Shown here: positions 17,368 through 25,342 of the stretch, in pieces
Position numbering within the stretch: the stretch's first letter is position 1
How the letters are laid out: each line of letters opens with the position of its first letter
From: Lachnospiraceae bacterium
GTDB lineage: Bacteria; Bacillota; Clostridia; Lachnospirales; Lachnospiraceae
Direction of reading: 5' to 3'
NCBI GenBank assembly: GCA_022791975.1
Contig: JAAWAC010000032.1
Location: 1-39,268 of the forward strand
Length of the DNA: 39,268 bases
Made by a program: the position numbers and the translations under genes
The notes under the pieces: generated by a model
Database searches by the model: none
Told to the model about the DNA's origin: nothing
The model's input: only the letters and a program-made list of their open reading frames with translations

Positions 17368-18357
17368 ATGCTGACAAAGAGAGAGAATTTATTGGAGACC
17401 ATTCGGGGAGGAAAACCGGATCGGTTTGTAAACCAATACGAAGCTTTTGAATTTGTGCTCAATGATCCCTTTGCTCTGCGCTTTCCGGGGCCTAAGCCTG
17501 GGGAGATGGAGGTGGAAGTAGGATGGGGTGTAACTAAACAGTGGCCGGCAGGATTTCCCGGAGCCTTCCCTGTTCACGATGAGGCCCATATTGTGTGCAA
17601 AGACCTGGCCAACTGGCGGGACTATGTAAAGGCGCCGCCAGCAGTATTTTCTGCTGAGGAGTGGGAGCCGGCAGTCCGTCGGGCCCAGGAGATTGATCGG
17701 AAGGAGCATTTTGTCACTTCCTTTATTGCGCCGGGGGTGTTTGAGCAGTGCCACTATCTGCTGGAGATCCAGAATTGCCTGATCTCCTTTTACGAAGAAC
17801 CAGAGGCCATGCATGAGCTGATTGACTGCATTACGGATTGGGAGATTTGCTATGCCAAGGAGGTTTGCAAGTACATAAAGCCAGATGCCCTGTTTCATCA
17901 CGACGACTGGGGAAGCCAGATTTCCACCTTTATCTCACCGGAGATGTTTGAGGAATTTTATCTTCCCGCATATAAAAAGATTTACGGGTGCTACCGGGAA
18001 CATGGGGTGGAACTCATTGTGCACCATTCCGATTCCTATGGGGAGACCCTGGTGCCCTATATGATTGATATGGGCATTGATATCTGGCAGGGGGTGATGA
18101 CCACCAACAACATTCCGGAGATGATTCGCAAGTATGGAGGGCAGATTAGCTTTATGGGTGGCATAGACAGCGCAACCATTGATTACCCGGGCTGGACTAG
18201 GGAGAAGGTGGCCAGCGAGGTGCGCCGGGCCTGCACAGAATACGGAAAGCTGTATTTTATTCCGGGAGCTTCCCAGGGACTTCCCATCAGCAATTTTGAG
18301 GGGGTTTATGAAGCCACTTCAGAGGAAATTGACAAGATGAGCCAAGAGATGTTCTAA
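17368..18357 (+). CDS. Uroporphyrinogen decarboxylase-fold protein of unknown function
   Basis: This 329-residue protein has the URO-D/methyltransferase barrel pattern, starting MLTKRENLLETIRGGKPDR with HHDDWGSQ in the middle. It is probably not HemE: the conserved N-terminal Arg-rich RQAGRY motif is absent. It is also unlike the zinc methyltransferases MtaA/MtbA: the expected Cys in the HxC motif is Ser221 in HHSDSYG, and the later Cys in PGC is replaced in PGASQG (299-304). No corrinoid protein is nearby. URO-D-like genes recur in Lachnospiraceae catabolic clusters without proven roles. GGAGG precedes the ATG; it is 51 bases after the dehydrogenase and ends at a clear terminator. Confidence 0.8.
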   Translation: MLTKRENLLETIRGGKPDRFVNQYEAFEFVLNDPFALRFPGPKPGEMEVEVGWGVTKQWPAGFPGAFPVHDEAHIVCKDLANWRDYVKAPPAVFSAEEWEPAVRRAQEIDRKEHFVTSFIAPGVFEQCHYLLEIQNCLISFYEEPEAMHELIDCITDWEICYAKEVCKYIKPDALFHHDDWGSQISTFISPEMFEEFYLPAYKKIYGCYREHGVELIVHHSDSYGETLVPYMIDMGIDIWQGVMTTNNIPEMIRKYGGQISFMGGIDSATIDYPGWTREKVASEVRRACTEYGKLYFIPGASQGLPISNFEGVYEATSEEIDKMSQEMF

Positions 18358-18369
18358 AAGCAAAGAAAT

Positions 18370-18423
18370 AGAGGCTGATGCCAAGAGGACGAAGGATCCT
18401 GGAGGCACCAGCCTCTTTGTTTT
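18370..18423 (+). terminator. Terminator of dehydrogenase/URO-D unit
   Basis: AGAGGCTG (18370-18377) pairs with CAGCCTCT (18409-18416), with an inner TGCC/GGCA, followed by TTGTTTT. Confidence 0.85.
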
Positions 18424-18443
18424 GAAGGAATGTGTCCGCCAAG

Positions 18444-19379
18444 CTATTCCCCTGGCTTCCCGGATTTGGGTGAAGCGGGAGTTTGATGGACATACTGATA
18501 CCGGTATTCCGAGATGGTAATGCCTTCCACCTCCTTAAAGAGGCGGGAGAGGGTGCTGGCGGAGCTAAATCCCACCTTTATGGCGATTTCATCCACGGAA
18601 AAATTTGTGTCGATGAGATAGTTTTTGGCGTAGTTGATCCGGTACTGGGTCAGGGTTTTGGAGAGACTGGCGCCAAAGAAATCCTTGAACAAACGGTTGA
18701 TATGGCGGGGGCTCATATAAAAATAGTCTGCCACGTCCTGTAGGGACAAATCGGGATTGGGGTAATTGGCATGGAGATATTTGGTAAATTCAATGGGGAG
18801 GTTGCGGGTGGGGTCCAGGGGGATGGACTGGATGGGAGGCATAAAATTACTGATAGCATTGAAAATAAAGCTGGCATACAAGAGCTGTAGCTTATAGAAC
18901 CATCCCCAGCTTTGCATGCAGAATTCATCGGCCATTTGTCGGATATAGTCATGACATTTATTGGTATCCTTGCAGACAATAGTTTCCTTTTTATCCATCA
19001 TTTTCAGAAAGGCGTCCAGATGAAGAGTTTCCATATCAGCCAGTCCGTTTTTATAGCAGGGGAGAGAGCGCTTCTGTAAGGAAAAAACCATGGCAAAATA
19101 AGACTTTTTCTGGTTGGGCTTATAGAGGGTGCCATGGGTAACGCCCTGTTTCAAAATCATAAAATCGCCTTTCGAAAGGACCAGAAGCTCTCCCCGTACA
19201 ATCTGCTCCATGGTTCCCTCCTGCACATAATAGATCTCAAATTCTTTCGGATGGGAATGGGGAAACTCGACCGTATTTTCATCGTGCTGTTCCACATAGC
19301 TGACACATAAATCATAGGAATTGAGACAAATATTCTGGGCATGTGACGTATATAAAAGATGCAGTGGCTGGTGATACAT
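18444..19379 (-). CDS. AraC-family transcriptional regulator
   Basis: This 311-residue regulator has an N-terminal cupin sensor domain (HSHPKEFEIYYV, then GDFMILKQGVTHG) and two C-terminal helix-turn-helix units, including DVADYFYMSPRHINRLFK and DEIAIKVGFSSASTLSRLFK. Such proteins usually activate neighbouring catabolic operons when they bind a sugar or aromatic ligand. ATG at 19379 is preferred because AAGGAGG lies just upstream on this strand; a longer frame to 19409 has no ribosome site. It sits between, and opposite to, the two units that share a promoter motif, so it is the best candidate for their regulator (inference). Confidence 0.93.
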   Translation of the reverse strand: MYHQPLHLLYTSHAQNICLNSYDLCVSYVEQHDENTVEFPHSHPKEFEIYYVQEGTMEQIVRGELLVLSKGDFMILKQGVTHGTLYKPNQKKSYFAMVFSLQKRSLPCYKNGLADMETLHLDAFLKMMDKKETIVCKDTNKCHDYIRQMADEFCMQSWGWFYKLQLLYASFIFNAISNFMPPIQSIPLDPTRNLPIEFTKYLHANYPNPDLSLQDVADYFYMSPRHINRLFKDFFGASLSKTLTQYRINYAKNYLIDTNFSVDEIAIKVGFSSASTLSRLFKEVEGITISEYRYQYVHQTPASPKSGKPGE

Positions 19380-19617
19380 AAAGCTCCTCCTTTTATTATT
19401 TCCAAACAAAACAAACCTATAAATTAGACATTTTTACAGGCATTCTTAAAAATTCAAAAGCATGGTAGCTCTTGAAGGCTTTTATTATGGTTTGAAAGAA
19501 ATCTTGTTTTAAGAAGCTTTATTATCTATCAGCATACCATATTTTCCCTAGAAAGAACAGAAAAATTAAAATTTTCTCAAAGCCGTTTGACAAATATCAA
19601 ACATATTTATCTGAAAT

Positions 19618-19643
19618 GGACAAAAAATGGTTTTTACCTGTCC
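19618..19643. promoter_or_regulatory. Dyad operator candidate upstream of transporter
   Basis: GGACA (19618-19622) and TGTCC (19639-19643) form an inverted repeat 11 bases before the -35 box, matching in place the dyad at 16047-16081. Confidence 0.5.
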
Positions 19644-19653
19644 TGTTGGAAAA

Positions 19654-19682
19654 TTGAAACTTTGTATTGTGGAATATATACT
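19654..19682 (+). promoter_or_regulatory. Promoter of transporter-transketolase operon
   Basis: TTGAAA at 19654-19659, a 17-base spacer and TATACT at 19677-19682, with flanks nearly the same as in the promoter at 16087. Confidence 0.7.
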
Positions 19683-19868
19683 AAATATAGAACTGGATTT
19701 GGAATCCATATAAATAAAATGACGAATGAACAGCGCTGATTCGAAAAATCATTTTGGCAATATGTAAAAAGGAGGGCATTCTGTTTTTGGTTTGAAGAAA
19801 AATAAGGTGAGAAGTTTTAAGAGCAGGCAATCACAACAAAAATGATAGAATCCTGAGGGAGGTAACCT

Positions 19869-21287
19869 ATGAGTAAGAATATGAAAGACCCGGCGAATTG
19901 GGTAAAAACCAGCTCCAGACCTGGCTATTATCGGTTGGAGGGAAAGGAAGTAGCAGGCTATGCATCCATTGACTTTGCAATGAACCTGGTATTTCAGTGT
20001 ATTGGACTATATATCAGCTATTTTTATACGGATATTTTTGGATTGAAAGCGTCCCATGTGGCTATGCTGTTTTTGGTTTCCCGTTTCTGGGATTTGGTAA
20101 ATGACCCCATTATGGGTACTATCTGTGACAGGCTTTCCCCAAAGAAAGGAAAGTATTGGGTATACGTAATGTGGGGCTCCATTCCCTTCGGCGTGGTGGC
20201 CGTCCTCACATATTCCACGCCTGGCTTCGATTATAATATGAAGCTTGTCTGGGCAGCTATTACATACAATCTTTTAAATATGCTGTATACCTTTATTATT
20301 CAGCCCTATGCGGCGGCAGCGTCGATTATGACCAATGACCCAGATGAGAGAACCCGTATGCAGTCCATTCGGATGACCCTGGCCCAGACTGGAGGCGTGG
20401 TCTGTGCCATCTTACTTCCCAATCTCAGCGGATTTCTCACAAAGTATATGACTCTGGCTCAGGGCTATATGGTGACGACAGCTATTATGGCTGTGGTGAT
20501 GGTGGTGATTCTCCAGTGGGGGTCCCATCAGATTGTGGAGCGCATTCCACCTCAGCCCATTGACCCCAATAACAAGGCGGGAATCAAGGATGTATTTGCT
20601 ATTATCAAACTGGGACCTGTGTTTGTGACGCTATTGCTGTTTCTGGGGGTGTATACCATCAGTCAGATTCAGTCTACCATGGGACCTTATTATATGAAGT
20701 ATTACGCGGACAGCGAGGGCATGATTTCCTGGTTTTCCATGATATTGATGCTGGCCTCTGTGGCGGGAGTTCCCTGTGTGCCGTTTTTGACAAAGAAGAT
20801 TAAAAAGAAGCCCACGGTAATCTTAGGGCTAGCCTTGTGTGGTGTTGGTTCCCTGGTGATTTATCTCATGCCTCAGGGCAGCGGATCTCTTGTCGGCATG
20901 ATGATTGGCCGGGCAGTGGTGGGCCTTGGCTACGGCGTGCTTATGGGGATTCTGTGGTCCATTGTGACAGATCCCATTGAGTACAGCAACTGGAAAACTG
21001 GTCATGCCTACGGAGCTATCACCCTGACTTTGGTAGGTCTGGGATTGAAATTTGCCATGGTTATCGGCGGTTCCGTACCCAATGCGGTTTTGGATTCGGT
21101 GGGATATGTGGCAAATGAGGCGCAGTCCCCCCAGGTACTTTCAGCTATTCGGAATCTCACGGCGCTTTTGCCCTTTATGGTAGCCATTGTGACCATTGCT
21201 GTCTTTGGCGTATTTTATAAGCTGGACGAGGCAAGGCTTTCCCAGATTCAGCAGGAAATTGCAACCCGGGATGGAGCTGTGAATTGA
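19869..21287 (+). CDS. GPH-family (MelB/XylP-like) cation symporter
   Basis: This 472-residue membrane protein has about 12 hydrophobic segments and the glycoside-pentoside-hexuronide layout: FAMNLVFQCIGLYISYFYTDIFGL near the N-terminus, SRFWDLVNDPIMGTICDR in the first cytoplasmic loop region, and EYSNWKTG late in the protein. The family imports sugars or uronides with Na+ or H+ and does not phosphorylate them. It opens the second unit of the catabolic cluster and therefore probably imports the pathway substrate. GGGAGG precedes the ATG. It is followed by the dehydrogenase after a short gap. A non-sugar substrate cannot be ruled out. Confidence 0.9.
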   Translation: MSKNMKDPANWVKTSSRPGYYRLEGKEVAGYASIDFAMNLVFQCIGLYISYFYTDIFGLKASHVAMLFLVSRFWDLVNDPIMGTICDRLSPKKGKYWVYVMWGSIPFGVVAVLTYSTPGFDYNMKLVWAAITYNLLNMLYTFIIQPYAAAASIMTNDPDERTRMQSIRMTLAQTGGVVCAILLPNLSGFLTKYMTLAQGYMVTTAIMAVVMVVILQWGSHQIVERIPPQPIDPNNKAGIKDVFAIIKLGPVFVTLLLFLGVYTISQIQSTMGPYYMKYYADSEGMISWFSMILMLASVAGVPCVPFLTKKIKKKPTVILGLALCGVGSLVIYLMPQGSGSLVGMMIGRAVVGLGYGVLMGILWSIVTDPIEYSNWKTGHAYGAITLTLVGLGLKFAMVIGGSVPNAVLDSVGYVANEAQSPQVLSAIRNLTALLPFMVAIVTIAVFGVFYKLDEARLSQIQQEIATRDGAVN

Positions 21288-21320
21288 CAAATATAAGAAA
21301 AAGCAGGAGGAGTGATAGCT

Positions 21321-22379
21321 ATGAAGCAGATGAGAGTCTTAAAAAACGGCAGACTGGACGATCCAGATGAGAGCAAGAAAGGAAAAATAGAGGTACAGGA
21401 GGTTCCCTTACGGGAGCTTAGACCGGACGAGGTGAAGATTAAGGTGGCTTACTGTGCAATCTGCGGCTCAGATCCTCACATTTTGGTGGAAAACGTGTTT
21501 GGCTGGGAGCTTCCCTTTGGTCTGGGCCATGAGATTTCCGGTGTGGTTGTGGAGCTGGGGGAAAAGGCGACTCAGAAAGGTCTGAAAGTGGGCGATAGAG
21601 TGGCGGGAAACTTTCTGGGCTTTTGCGGAAAGTGCTACTACTGCCAGAACGGGCAGCAGCAGTTCTGCCCCCATGCGGAGGAGTACAATTTCCCGGGTTT
21701 TGGGGAATACATTATCTGGAATGAGTCCCAGGTGTATAAGCTTCCGGATCATATTAGCCTGAAAAAAGGATGTCTTTTGGAGCCCATTTCCATTATCACC
21801 CGCCTTATGGATAAGGTGGCTTTAAAATTTGGAATGCGGGTGGCGGTTTCTGGGGGAGGCCCCATTGGACTTTTGGCTCTCCAGTCTCTGAAAATGTATG
21901 GAGCCAGTGAGGTGACGGTGATTGAGCCTCTGGCATCCAGGCGGGAAATTGCCTTAAAATATGGGGCGGACCATGTGATTGATCCGGTGAAGGGGAACCT
22001 TCAGACGGAGGCAGGTGAAATTACTGGTGGTCTTGGCTATGACGTGGTGATTGATTGCTCCGGTTCTGTCCGGGCGGTCAGCGGTCTTTTGCCTATTACG
22101 GCCAAGGGTGGGAAGCTGATTTACGGGGCCCAGTATCCCAATGATTTTGAGATGCCGCTGAATCTGTGCAAATATTGCTATATGAATGAGATTACCATAA
22201 CCGGATTTTTCGTGGCGCCCTATGCCTATCCCAGGGCAATCCAGATGCTGGACAGATACCAGCTGGATGATTTTACAGAAAAGGTGGTTCCCCTGGCAGA
22301 TATTGAGGAGGCTTTCCGGGTTCACTTTTCCGGAAAGTATCTAAAGGTTTTAGTGAAGTGCAATGACGATTTAGAATAG
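21321..22379 (+). CDS. Zn-dependent threonine/sorbitol-type dehydrogenase
   Basis: This is a 352-residue medium-chain dehydrogenase of the threonine/iditol group. AICGSDPHI carries the zinc Cys, LGHEISG the active-site Glu region, CGKCYYCQNGQQQFC the four-Cys structural zinc, and GGGPIGLLAL the dinucleotide fold; VIEPLASR follows the second strand with Glu in the ribose position, consistent with NAD. It likely oxidises a secondary alcohol to a ketone, as in polyol dehydrogenases. ATG at 21321 is preferred, with AGGAGG at 21305-21310; an earlier GTG at 21312 is too close. It is 33 bases after the transporter and 16 before the transketolase N half. Confidence 0.88.
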   Translation: MKQMRVLKNGRLDDPDESKKGKIEVQEVPLRELRPDEVKIKVAYCAICGSDPHILVENVFGWELPFGLGHEISGVVVELGEKATQKGLKVGDRVAGNFLGFCGKCYYCQNGQQQFCPHAEEYNFPGFGEYIIWNESQVYKLPDHISLKKGCLLEPISIITRLMDKVALKFGMRVAVSGGGPIGLLALQSLKMYGASEVTVIEPLASRREIALKYGADHVIDPVKGNLQTEAGEITGGLGYDVVIDCSGSVRAVSGLLPITAKGGKLIYGAQYPNDFEMPLNLCKYCYMNEITITGFFVAPYAYPRAIQMLDRYQLDDFTEKVVPLADIEEAFRVHFSGKYLKVLVKCNDDLE

Positions 22380-22395
22380 AGAAAGGAAGATTGCC

Positions 22396-23262
22396 ATGAG
22401 TGATAAAAAATTACAGACCGTAGAAGAACTGGAAGCCAAGTGTGTGGATATTCGTACCAATCTCTTGCAGTTTATCTACCGCATTGGTATGGGGCATCTG
22501 GGAGGAGAGCTGTCCATGGTGGAGATGGCTGTGGCCCTTTACTATAAATATATGCATTATGATGTGATGAATCCCAAGATGGAGGGGCGGGATCGGTTTG
22601 TGCTCTCCAAGGGCCACTGCTCGGAAACCCTGTATACGATTTTTTCCGATTTGGGGGCTTATACCCAGGATTATATGGTGGAGCATTTTGAATCCCTGGA
22701 CACCTACAAATTCGGGATGCATTCCAACCGGAAAAAGTGTCCCCAGATTGAGGTGTCCGCAGGATCACTGGGCCATGGACTCCCTATTGCCGTGGGGTAT
22801 GCTCTGGGAGCAAGATACCGCAAGGAAAATTACCGGGTGCTGGTAATGATTGGGGATGGAGAGTTTGACGAGGGAACTAACTGGGAGGCTTTGATGGCAG
22901 GGGCCCACTATCAACTGAATAATCTGGTGTGTATCTTGGATAAGAACCAGCTTCAGATGACAGGCAATACCAGAGAGATTATGAATATTGACCCAGTGGG
23001 GGATAAGGTGACGGCCTTTGGATGGAATGTGATTGAGATTGCGGATGGAAACGATATGAGTCAGGTGTGTCAGGCGTTGGAGCAGCTGCCCGAGAGAGAT
23101 TATGGGAAGCTTGCCAAGCCCACCTTTATCATCAGCAATACGGTGAAGGGCAAGGGCGTAAGCTTTATGGAAAACAATCATAAGTGGCATGGTGGCGGTA
23201 TTGGCCAGGATGACTTAAAGCGTGCACTTGCAGACGTGGAAAAAATGAGAAAGGGGTGCTAG
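22396..23262 (+). CDS. Transketolase N-terminal subunit
   Basis: This 288-residue protein is the thiamine-diphosphate-binding half of a split transketolase. GDGEFDEG around residues 153-160 and LDKNQLQ form the ThDP and metal site. The substrate-side His residues are kept in MGHLGG, KGHC and GMH. The usual GSLGQG reads GSLGHG, as I recall for other split forms. It must pair with the C-terminal subunit encoded 2 bases downstream. Transketolases move two-carbon ketol units, normally between sugar phosphates. The ATG follows GAAAGGA. It is part of the transporter operon and is probably not the housekeeping enzyme. Confidence 0.92.
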   Translation: MSDKKLQTVEELEAKCVDIRTNLLQFIYRIGMGHLGGELSMVEMAVALYYKYMHYDVMNPKMEGRDRFVLSKGHCSETLYTIFSDLGAYTQDYMVEHFESLDTYKFGMHSNRKKCPQIEVSAGSLGHGLPIAVGYALGARYRKENYRVLVMIGDGEFDEGTNWEALMAGAHYQLNNLVCILDKNQLQMTGNTREIMNIDPVGDKVTAFGWNVIEIADGNDMSQVCQALEQLPERDYGKLAKPTFIISNTVKGKGVSFMENNHKWHGGGIGQDDLKRALADVEKMRKGC

Positions 23263-23264
23263 GC

Positions 23265-24233
23265 ATGGCAGCAAAAACAACCTATGATTTTGATATGATG
23301 CTTTCCAGTGCAAAGGAAGCTTACGGAGAGGAACTGTATAAAATGGCCCAGGAGGGGATGGATTTTGTATTTACCTATTCTGACAATGTAGCGCCATCCA
23401 CAAAGGCCGGTCAGTTGGTAAAGGATTTTCCGGATCGCTGTTTTAACATGGGAATCGCGGAGCCTAGTCAGGTGGGCGCCTCTGCTGGGCTGGCCCTCTC
23501 GGGAAATGTGGTATTCGCACAGGTGTTCGGCCCTTTTCTGCCCCTGCGTGCCGCAGACCAGGTTCATACGGATATTGCCTATAATGATGTAAAGGTAAGA
23601 CTTATTGGAACTCATTCCGGCGTTACGGCCGGAGGTGGCCCCACTCACAACGATATTGCGGATCTGGCTCTCTACCGCGCCATTCCTAATTTGACAGTCT
23701 GCGTGCCGGCGGATGCCAATCAGTGCGCCAAGTTTATCCGGGCCTCCATGGAATATGAGGGACCCATGATTATCCGCATTGACAGAGCTGGTTCCCCCAA
23801 TGTGTATGCCGGAGATTATGAGCTGGAGATCGGCAAGGCGATTGAGCTTTTGGAGGGAGAGGATGTGACTGTGATTTCCTGTGGCTCCAACCTGTATGAG
23901 TGCTTGATGGCGGCAAAGATGCTGAAGGAGGAGGCAGGTATTCGTGTGGAGATTCTGGATGTGCATACGGTAAAGCCCCTGGATAAGGAATCCATTATCC
24001 GGGTTTCCAATAAAACAGGAAATGTGGTGACAGTGGAGGATCATTCTATAAACGGCGGTTTAGGCGGCGCTGTGGCGGAGGTTCTATGTGAGGCCGGCTA
24101 CAAGGGCAATTTTAAGCGGATTGGCATGCCCGACGAATTTGCCGTATTGGGTTCTGTGGATGATATTTACCATTACTATGGGATGGATCGCCACGGAATC
24201 GTAAAAACCATCCGGGAGATGTTGGGGAAATAG
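23265..24233 (+). CDS. Transketolase C-terminal subunit
   Basis: This is a 322-residue partner of the preceding gene, with a pyrimidine-binding domain (GIAE with catalytic Glu66, FGPFLPLRAADQ) and a transketolase C domain (VEDHSINGGLGGAV). It departs from the usual pattern at several active-site places: GIAEPSQ instead of GIAEQN, and GGGPTHND instead of GEDGATHQ. This suggests an unusual donor or acceptor. The start is ATG at 23265, two bases after the previous stop, with AAAGGGG upstream; a GTG at 23256 overlaps the neighbour. Co-translation with the N half is expected. Confidence 0.9.
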   Translation: MAAKTTYDFDMMLSSAKEAYGEELYKMAQEGMDFVFTYSDNVAPSTKAGQLVKDFPDRCFNMGIAEPSQVGASAGLALSGNVVFAQVFGPFLPLRAADQVHTDIAYNDVKVRLIGTHSGVTAGGGPTHNDIADLALYRAIPNLTVCVPADANQCAKFIRASMEYEGPMIIRIDRAGSPNVYAGDYELEIGKAIELLEGEDVTVISCGSNLYECLMAAKMLKEEAGIRVEILDVHTVKPLDKESIIRVSNKTGNVVTVEDHSINGGLGGAVAEVLCEAGYKGNFKRIGMPDEFAVLGSVDDIYHYYGMDRHGIVKTIREMLGK

Positions 24234-24268
24234 AGCTGCCAGGAAAATGGAGCATGCAGGCATATCAA

Positions 24269-24314
24269 GCTGCCTAGCAAGGGAGGTACCGGAAAAACGG
24301 AATTGTTAGGCAGC
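24269..24314 (+). promoter_or_regulatory. Intergenic stem-loop before the SDR gene
   Basis: GCTGCCTAGCAA (24269-24280) pairs with TTGTTAGGCAGC (24303-24314) across a 22-base loop. No T tract follows, so it is more likely an mRNA processing or stability element than a terminator. Confidence 0.55.
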
Positions 24315-24346
24315 CATGCCGGACTAAGAATAGCAGGAGGATAGTT

Positions 24347-25132
24347 ATGTCAAATAAATTCGGCAATTTTTCATTGGATTATTTTGGACTCAAGGGAAAG
24401 GTGGCCATTATCACAGGTGCTAATCAGGGCCTGGGGCTTGCCTATGCGGCAGCCTTTGCCAAGGCAGGAGCAGATTTATTTATTCCCCATTTCACCGATG
24501 ATATCCGTGAGGTCAGGGAGCTGGTGGAGGCGGAGGGGCGCAGAGTGGAGTTTTTTCAGGGGGACCTGACCCAAAAGGAGTACATTCAGCAGGTGGTGGA
24601 TGTGTGTATGGAAAAATATGGGCGCATTGACATTCTGGTAAACAATGCGGGAGCCAGCGCCTTTGCACCTTTTGATGAGTATCCGGATCGCTACTGGGAT
24701 ATGTGTATCAACCTGGATCTGAATGCGGTTTATTTCTTGTCCCATGCAGTAGCTAAAATCATGAAAGCCCAGGGCAGCGGCAAGATTATCAATATTGGGT
24801 CAGCTCTGTCCTATACGGCTGACAAGCACTGTCCGCCCTATGTGGTAGCCAAGCACGGTATTATCGGCCTTACCCGGGTGTTTGCCAATGAGCTGGGGCA
24901 GTTTAATATTCAGACGAATGCCATCTGTCCGGGATTCTTAGCAACGGAGGTGAATGCAGAGTTGCGCAAGGACCCTGCTTTCTATGACAAGATTACCAAC
25001 CGGATTGCAGCCGGGCGATGGGGAGAGCCGGAGGATTTGATGGGAACCATTGTCTTTTTGGCCAGCAAGGCCTCGGATTATGTGAATGGCTGGCATATCA
25101 GCGTGGACGGAGGCTTTACCACTGTTTTATAA
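24347..25132 (+). CDS. KduD-like short-chain dehydrogenase
   Basis: This 261-residue SDR has GANQGLG at residues 24-30 for the dinucleotide, NNAG, catalytic Ser152, and Y165-x3-K169. The C-terminal run GRWGEPEDLMG, ASDYVNG and VDGGF closely follows 2-dehydro-3-deoxy-D-gluconate 5-dehydrogenase (KduD) and gluconate 5-dehydrogenase relatives. It probably interconverts a ketone and a secondary alcohol of the pathway intermediate using NAD(H). AGGAGG precedes the ATG. It is the last gene of the operon, after a 113-base gap holding a stem-loop. A hydroxysteroid-type substrate cannot be excluded, since SDR folds serve both. Confidence 0.9.
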   Translation: MSNKFGNFSLDYFGLKGKVAIITGANQGLGLAYAAAFAKAGADLFIPHFTDDIREVRELVEAEGRRVEFFQGDLTQKEYIQQVVDVCMEKYGRIDILVNNAGASAFAPFDEYPDRYWDMCINLDLNAVYFLSHAVAKIMKAQGSGKIINIGSALSYTADKHCPPYVVAKHGIIGLTRVFANELGQFNIQTNAICPGFLATEVNAELRKDPAFYDKITNRIAAGRWGEPEDLMGTIVFLASKASDYVNGWHISVDGGFTTVL

Positions 25133-25162
25133 GATTGTAAAATTATAGAAATATTTATCTGG

Positions 25163-25202
25163 AAAGAGCGCCTTTCATAAGGGGAGGGCGCTTCTTTTAT
25201 TT
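25163..25202 (+). terminator. Terminator of transporter operon
   Basis: AGCGCC (25167-25172) pairs with GGCGCT (25187-25192), followed by TCTTTTATTTT. Confidence 0.7.
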
Positions 25203-25265
25203 TCCAGAAAATCGCGTCCTGGAAGGCAAAAAATTTTCAGGAGGTACAGGAAGCAAAGACCGGCC

Positions 25266-25293
25266 TTGCTTTTGGGCGAAGATGTGATATAAT
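25266..25293 (+). promoter_or_regulatory. Promoter of azlCD
   Basis: TTGCTT at 25266-25271, a 16-base spacer and TATAAT at 25288-25293, with an extended TGA immediately before the -10 box. Confidence 0.7.
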
Positions 25294-25342
25294 ATGCCAT
25301 AGTTTGTAAAGAAAGGATTTTATGGAGTGGTAGGGGAGAGAA

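Larger units (their letters stand above)
19380..19868. other. 489-base intergenic region between araC-type gene and transporter
   Basis: It holds the transporter promoter and dyad on the plus strand, followed by a leader of roughly 180 bases. The leader contains an isolated strong ribosome site (AAAAAGGAGGG at 19766-19776) without a good start codon and no clear hairpin. The left part is AT-rich and must contain the regulator's own promoter, which I could not fix. No gene, repeat or recognised riboswitch was seen. Confidence 0.6.

Noticed and set aside
17368..18357. Naming the URO-D-fold gene hemE
   Set aside because: The conserved HemE N-terminal motif is absent and there is no heme gene nearby.
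19383..19868. Riboswitch in the long leader before the transporter
   Set aside because: No recognised riboswitch core or terminator/antiterminator pair was visible; only an isolated ribosome site was found.
23259..24044. Long minus-strand open frame inside the transketolase C gene
   Set aside because: The plus-strand product is a clear family member; the antisense frame has no ribosome site or recognisable motif.
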